Positions 15,023-18,038 of a DNA stretch of 18,038 nt are shown here, in pieces. Below the pieces are notes generated by a model, which searched no databases, was not told where the DNA came from, and saw only the letters and a list, made by a program, of their open reading frames with translations. Position 1 is the first letter of the stretch. Each line of letters begins with the position of its first letter. This DNA is from Promethearchaeota archaeon (lineage in GTDB: Archaea; Asgardarchaeota; Lokiarchaeia; Sigynarchaeales; SOKP01). The stretch spans positions 1 through 18,038 of the forward strand of contig JAEOTW010000362.1 of NCBI GenBank assembly GCA_016839655.1, read 5' to 3'. Both the position numbers and the translations under genes were made by a program.

Positions 15023-15088
15023 AATCAAATCACTTTTTTCTACTCATTCATAAGATAATAGTCTTAAATTATTTTAAGGTTTCAGGAG

Positions 15089-15310
15089 TTACTTATTAAT
15101 ATCTTTATTCAAAATCTCAATTTGAGATTTTAATTTGGTGTTTTCATTTTGGCATTTATTTAGTTGTTCTTGTAATTTTTGATTTTGATTAACGGTTTTA
15201 TTTGCGTTTAATAAGGTTTGATATAATTGGCTTTTAACCTTCTTTAAATCCTTTTCTAAAGTCTTTACATATTGATCTTTATCAGATACATATGGCCATT
15301 CTTCAGTCAT
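15089..15310 (-). CDS. Small coiled-coil protein
   Basis: This 73-residue protein is almost entirely a predicted coiled coil from about residue 12 (VKTLEKDLKKVKSQLY) to the end (NTKLKSQIEILNKDINK), rich in Lys, Gln and Asn, with one cysteine. A short N-terminal segment, MTEEWPYVSDKD, is not coiled. It is a genuine gene rather than a chance frame: GTGAT stands five bases before the ATG at 15310, it fits the spacing of the operon (53 bases after the OsmC-like gene, 66 before the two-domain longin-like gene), and the heptads are regular. I do not recognise a family. It could bind the long coiled-coil protein of the same cluster or dimerise as an adaptor. Confidence 0.65.
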   Translation of the reverse strand: MTEEWPYVSDKDQYVKTLEKDLKKVKSQLYQTLLNANKTVNQNQKLQEQLNKCQNENTKLKSQIEILNKDINK

Positions 15311-15363
15311 TAAAAATCACTTCTGAAATACTATATTATATTTTTACATTTATGTATTTAAAT

Positions 15364-16050
15364 CTATTTTTGAGATACTTTTCCTACTTCTGGTTCTTTG
15401 GTGAAATAACCTGTAGTGCCACAATTTGTACACTTTTGGGTATTATCATCCAAGAAAACCATTGTTTTATTGAAACATGAAGGACATATGAAAGCTGCTT
15501 CTTCAAACTTCTCCTCTGGAATTTCTACAATCATTTCTATTTTAGGAGTTATTGGAGTAGTAATACAATACATGCAAAAACATCTATTTTTAGTATGTTC
15601 AAGAGCCTCATTTAGTTGTTCTATTGGAGCATCACTTTCAACAAATATCTCTAGTGTGTAATCATCTACAGCATCAATCCCATCTTCAATCCCAAATCCC
15701 GTGGTTAAATCAATGTCTGCAACTATTCTAATATCTAATTTTTTTAATTCTATTCCTGCCATTGCAGTCCATTTAGCAAAAGCTGCAGAGAAACAACCAC
15801 AAAAACCCGCCATACAATAATGAACAGGATGGACTGCAGTTCCACCTCCACCAAGTATTATTGTTTCATCTGTTTGAACAGTTATTTCTCCAGCTCTTTC
15901 TGTTTTCAGTTTTGTTACAAATTGCGGTCCATATTCTACATCTAATCTCCAATTTCCTTTTACTTCTAATCTTTTTTTACATTTAGATCGATCTTTTCTA
16001 TATTCATCTTGGACTTTTTTAAAACCCTTGAGATTTATACGATTAAGCAA
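15364..16050 (-). CDS. OsmC-like protein fused to a C-terminal zinc ribbon
   Basis: Residues about 30-180 resemble the OsmC/Ohr family of thiol-dependent peroxide-reducing proteins: a beta-rich N-terminus (VTKLKTERAGEITVQTDE), GGTAVHPVHYCMAGFCGC (69-86), the long helix FSAAFAKWTAMAGIELKKLD, and a late cysteine cluster CFCMYC (157-162). C84 or C86 fits the first catalytic cysteine of OsmC, and C157 or C159 the second. The extra cysteines (C79, C162) are unusual. Residues 185-215 add a zinc ribbon with C189-x2-C192 and C207-x2-C210, not part of standard OsmC. Peroxide reduction is plausible but unproven. Other thiol or metal chemistry is possible. It is the first gene of the minus-strand run towards the GTPase. 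The TTG at 16050 has GGGAT upstream. Confidence 0.7.
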   Translation of the reverse strand: MLNRINLKGFKKVQDEYRKDRSKCKKRLEVKGNWRLDVEYGPQFVTKLKTERAGEITVQTDETIILGGGGTAVHPVHYCMAGFCGCFSAAFAKWTAMAGIELKKLDIRIVADIDLTTGFGIEDGIDAVDDYTLEIFVESDAPIEQLNEALEHTKNRCFCMYCITTPITPKIEMIVEIPEEKFEEAAFICPSCFNKTMVFLDDNTQKCTNCGTTGYFTKEPEVGKVSQK

Positions 16051-16107
16051 ATTTCATCCCTAGCAAATTCATACAAAATTGTGCTTGATATAAAAATAAG
16101 AAAATTT

Positions 16108-16121
16108 CATTTAAAGCTTTT
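16108..16121 (-). promoter_or_regulatory. TATA-like promoter element of the OsmC-like/GTPase gene run
   Basis: On the minus strand, AAAAGCTTTAAATG (16121-16108) is a BRE/TATA-like element about 58 bases ahead of the TTG at 16050. It would start transcription near 16085-16090, giving a short leader. It sits in the 229-base divergent interval with the thiolase gene, which holds no other gene. Confidence 0.38.
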
Positions 16122-16212
16122 ATAGATATTTATAGCTAAAAATTAGACATTTTTGACCATAACTGGTTTTATTTCAATTAACTTAGACTTATATTTTTTG
16201 AGGAATGGTATA

Positions 16213-16237
16213 CTAATTATATAATCATATTAATTAG
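16213..16237. promoter_or_regulatory. Inverted repeat upstream of the thiolase gene
   Basis: CTAATTA (16213-16219) and TAATTAG (16231-16237) form a perfect seven-base inverted repeat with an eleven-base AT-rich spacer, 43 bases before the thiolase start and overlapping the likely TATA region. It may be an operator, but chance is a real possibility in this composition. Confidence 0.25.
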
Positions 16238-16279
16238 AAGATCAATATAAAATTTAAAATATAATAAAAGTGAGAATAT

Positions 16280-17530
16280 TTGAGAAAGGTTGCAATTATA
16301 GGTATTGGAATTACACCTTTTAAAGCAAGATACTTAGATAGAACATATTTTGAATTAGCCTATGATGCTACAAAATTAGCATTAGGAGATGCTAATAAAA
16401 TTGGAGCAGAAATTACTCATAAAGACTTACAATCTACAGTTTATGGTATTTATAACGAATTATTTGAGAGACAATTCATGCCAGATATTTTTACTAATTC
16501 ATATCTTGGAATGAACGATAAGCCAGGTACAAGAATCGCAACAGGTGGTGCTACAGGAGGATATACAGTTCGAATGGCTTATGCGGAAGTCGCATCAGGA
16601 TTGTCTGATTTATGCCTTTGTATAGGGCTTGAAAAATGTAATGATTGTTATGATGAACAAACAGGTGTAACCACTCCAGAAGTTTTAAATGCAATTGCTT
16701 ACTCCGCGGATATGACATACGAATATCCAATGGGAATGATGGCTGCTAGTTCATATGTTTCGATGGTTAACGCGCATTATGAGGAATTTGGCAATCCAAC
16801 TGAAGAGCAAATGGCGTATGTTAGTGTTAAAAACCATGGAAACGCTATTAATAATCCAAAAGCCCAATCTCCTATGAAAATAACTGTGGAGGATGTTATG
16901 AACTCGAGAATAATATGTTATCCATTTAAAATGTTGGATTGTTGTTTATATTCTGAAGCATCTGCAGCACTAATTCTAGCAAGTGAGGAAAAGGTTAAAG
17001 AACTGAAAGTTGAAAAGCCCATCTGGATAACGGGAGTAGCAGCAGCAAACACAGATTGCTTTATAGGAAATAGAGAAGATATGGGTCGTTTATACTCAAA
17101 CATTTACGCTGCAAAGGCAGCTTATAAGATGGCAGGATTAGACTATAATAAAATAAAAAAACAAATTGACTTAGCAGAGTTGCATGATGCTTTTAGTGGC
17201 CAAGAAGTAATCAGTTATGAAGAACTTGGTTTTGTACCATTTGGTGAAGGAGGTCCTTGGATTGAAAAATCTTTTGAAAAACAAGGAGAAGGTCCCTGGA
17301 AAGAAGGGGAATTGCCATGCTGTCCTTCAGGAGGGTTAATAGGTTGTGGTCACGCCGTTGGTGCTACTGGCATAATGAGTACAGGAGAAGCTGCTCTTCA
17401 ATTAAGAGAAGAAGCGGGAAAACATCAAGTTACAATAGAAAAAGGGAGAGCTATTTCACATTCTATCGGAGGACCTGGAGCTGCGTATGCGGCTGTTATC
17501 GTAATGGCAAATAAGGAGGGGTTGAAATAA
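16280..17530 (+). CDS. SCP2-type thiolase-fold protein lacking the nucleophilic cysteine
   Basis: This 416-residue protein has the full thiolase fold of the archaeal/SCP2 type that works with a DUF35 partner. It begins VAIIGIGITPF and has ELHDAFSGQE (300-309), with the catalytic-region His302, and GGLIGCGHAVGATG (351-364) with His358. The segment GGATGGYTVRMA (89-100) aligns with NCATGSTALFMA of human SCP2 thiolase, which places Gly90 where the acyl-accepting cysteine should be. C112 and C114 lie on the next strand but not at that site. It may therefore bind CoA esters without classical thiolysis, use another residue, or depend on a partner thiolase. The TTG at 16280 is preceded by GTGAGA. 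The DUF35 gene follows two bases after the stop, a clear operon. Confidence 0.82.
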   Translation: MRKVAIIGIGITPFKARYLDRTYFELAYDATKLALGDANKIGAEITHKDLQSTVYGIYNELFERQFMPDIFTNSYLGMNDKPGTRIATGGATGGYTVRMAYAEVASGLSDLCLCIGLEKCNDCYDEQTGVTTPEVLNAIAYSADMTYEYPMGMMAASSYVSMVNAHYEEFGNPTEEQMAYVSVKNHGNAINNPKAQSPMKITVEDVMNSRIICYPFKMLDCCLYSEASAALILASEEKVKELKVEKPIWITGVAAANTDCFIGNREDMGRLYSNIYAAKAAYKMAGLDYNKIKKQIDLAELHDAFSGQEVISYEELGFVPFGEGGPWIEKSFEKQGEGPWKEGELPCCPSGGLIGCGHAVGATGIMSTGEAALQLREEAGKHQVTIEKGRAISHSIGGPGAAYAAVIVMANKEGLK

Positions 17531-17532
17531 TC

Positions 17533-18027
17533 ATGAATGAAGAATTTCAAGATCATCAAATAAGGGATGTAATCCAGATAAATTATAAATATACAATGGG
17601 AGGGCAATCTAAATTTTTTGTTGAGTTGATGAAAAATAAAAAACTGTTAGGTACAAAATGTACTAAATGTGGAAAAACTTGGATGCCTCCTAGAATTAAT
17701 TGCTCCGATTGCTATGCTCCAGCAGATTGGGTAGAACTTAAGCAAACTGGAACTATAAAAGTTAGTACAATAGTATGGTATACTACATCAGCTTTTATTA
17801 AAGCAATTCCTTATGGAGTAGGTTTTATAAAACTTGATGGTGCGGAAACTGCATTACTTCAAGGTATCTTCTCTGAGAATTTAGTTCCTTCAAAGATTAA
17901 AAAGGGGAAAAAAGTAAGAGCTGTTTTTAACAAGGAGAGAGAGGGTAAAATGACAGACTTTTTCTTTGTTCCCGAAGAAGAATATGAAAATTGGATATCA
18001 AAACCAGAATATGAAGGAGGAGAATAA
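17533..18027 (+). CDS. DUF35 zinc-ribbon/OB-fold acyl-CoA-associated protein
   Basis: This 164-residue protein has the DUF35 layout: an N-terminal helix (about 25-38), a rubredoxin-like zinc ribbon with C43-x2-C46 and C57-x2-C60, and an OB-fold domain (about 65-150; TGTIKVSTIVWYTT, IPYGVGFIKLDGAETALLQGIF, KKVRAVF). Such proteins form complexes with thiolases, for example in archaeal acetoacetyl-CoA thiolase/HMG-CoA synthase and in benzylsuccinate beta-oxidation (BbsA with BbsB). The OB fold binds or shuttles CoA esters. The four zinc cysteines are all present. The gene follows the thiolase stop by two bases and has GGAGGGG upstream of the ATG. It is the obvious partner of the thiolase-like protein next to it. 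The next gene starts two bases after its stop. Confidence 0.88.
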   Translation: MNEEFQDHQIRDVIQINYKYTMGGQSKFFVELMKNKKLLGTKCTKCGKTWMPPRINCSDCYAPADWVELKQTGTIKVSTIVWYTTSAFIKAIPYGVGFIKLDGAETALLQGIFSENLVPSKIKKGKKVRAVFNKEREGKMTDFFFVPEEEYENWISKPEYEGGE

Positions 18028-18029
18028 TA

Positions 18030-18038
18030 ATGGGAAAA
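18030..18038 (+). CDS. Start of a further gene of the thiolase operon (first three codons only)
   Basis: An ATG at 18030 is preceded, at nine bases, by a strong AAGGAGGAGA ribosome site (18014-18023) and reads Met-Gly-Lys before the window ends. Spacing of two bases after the DUF35 stop makes it the third gene of this operon. Nothing can be said about its function from three residues. Confidence 0.6.

Noticed and set aside
1..18038. tRNA, rRNA, CRISPR array or insertion sequence
   Set aside because: No cloverleaf-like sequence, regularly spaced repeat or transposase-like protein was seen in reading either strand. All gaps between genes are shorter than 300 bases.

Overview
The window looks like part of the chromosome of an Asgard archaeon, most likely Lokiarchaeia-like. 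The base composition is strongly AT-rich. Archaeal information-processing and housekeeping genes (Alba, a proteasome-ATPase-type N-domain, CODH/acetyl-CoA synthase subunits) sit beside a Ras/Rab-like small GTPase embedded among longin/roadblock-fold proteins. That combination is typical of Asgard genomes. Genes are intronless and closely spaced, with frequent TTG starts, GGTGAT-type ribosome binding sites and TATA-type promoters. The lineage is inferred from gene content, not from a marker phylogeny.

Layout. Bases 1-1273 (minus) carry the Wood-Ljungdahl genes cdhB and the first 236 codons of cdhC, followed by an amidase (1430-2899, minus). A divergent CooT-like nickel-binding protein (3036-3326, plus) lies next to these nickel-enzyme genes. 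Then come alba (3514-3798, minus) and a tandem pair of crotonase-fold paralogues (4052-5625, minus). A lone DNA methyltransferase fused to a specificity domain (5731-7815, plus) ends 4 bases from a free-standing copy of the proteasome-activating-nucleotidase N-terminal region (7820-8224, minus). A GNAT acetyltransferase and an acyl-CoA synthetase follow (8347-10706, plus), facing a nitronate monooxygenase-like flavoprotein (10758-11780, minus).

Bases 11912-16050 (minus) hold seven co-directional genes. In transcription order these are an OsmC-like protein with a zinc ribbon, a small coiled-coil protein, a two-domain longin/roadblock-like protein, the small GTPase, a one-domain relative of the second longin/roadblock domain, a cysteine-containing protein of unknown function, and a long coiled-coil protein ending in a zinc ribbon. 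Most of this looks like one GTPase-centred operon. Bases 16280-18038 (plus) hold a thiolase-fold protein, its DUF35 zinc-ribbon/OB-fold partner, and the first three codons of another gene.

How the genes fit together. One theme is acetyl-CoA and acyl-CoA chemistry: CODH/ACS, acyl-CoA ligase, crotonases and thiolase/DUF35. This fits an anaerobe that joins the Wood-Ljungdahl pathway to fatty-acid or related acyl-CoA turnover. The second theme is the eukaryote-like GTPase module. The most unusual points are the ATPase-less PAN N-domain, the thiolase without its nucleophilic cysteine, the CooT-like protein beside cdhBC, the GTPase operon with matching longin-like domains, and a coiled-coil gene that seems to start at ATT.
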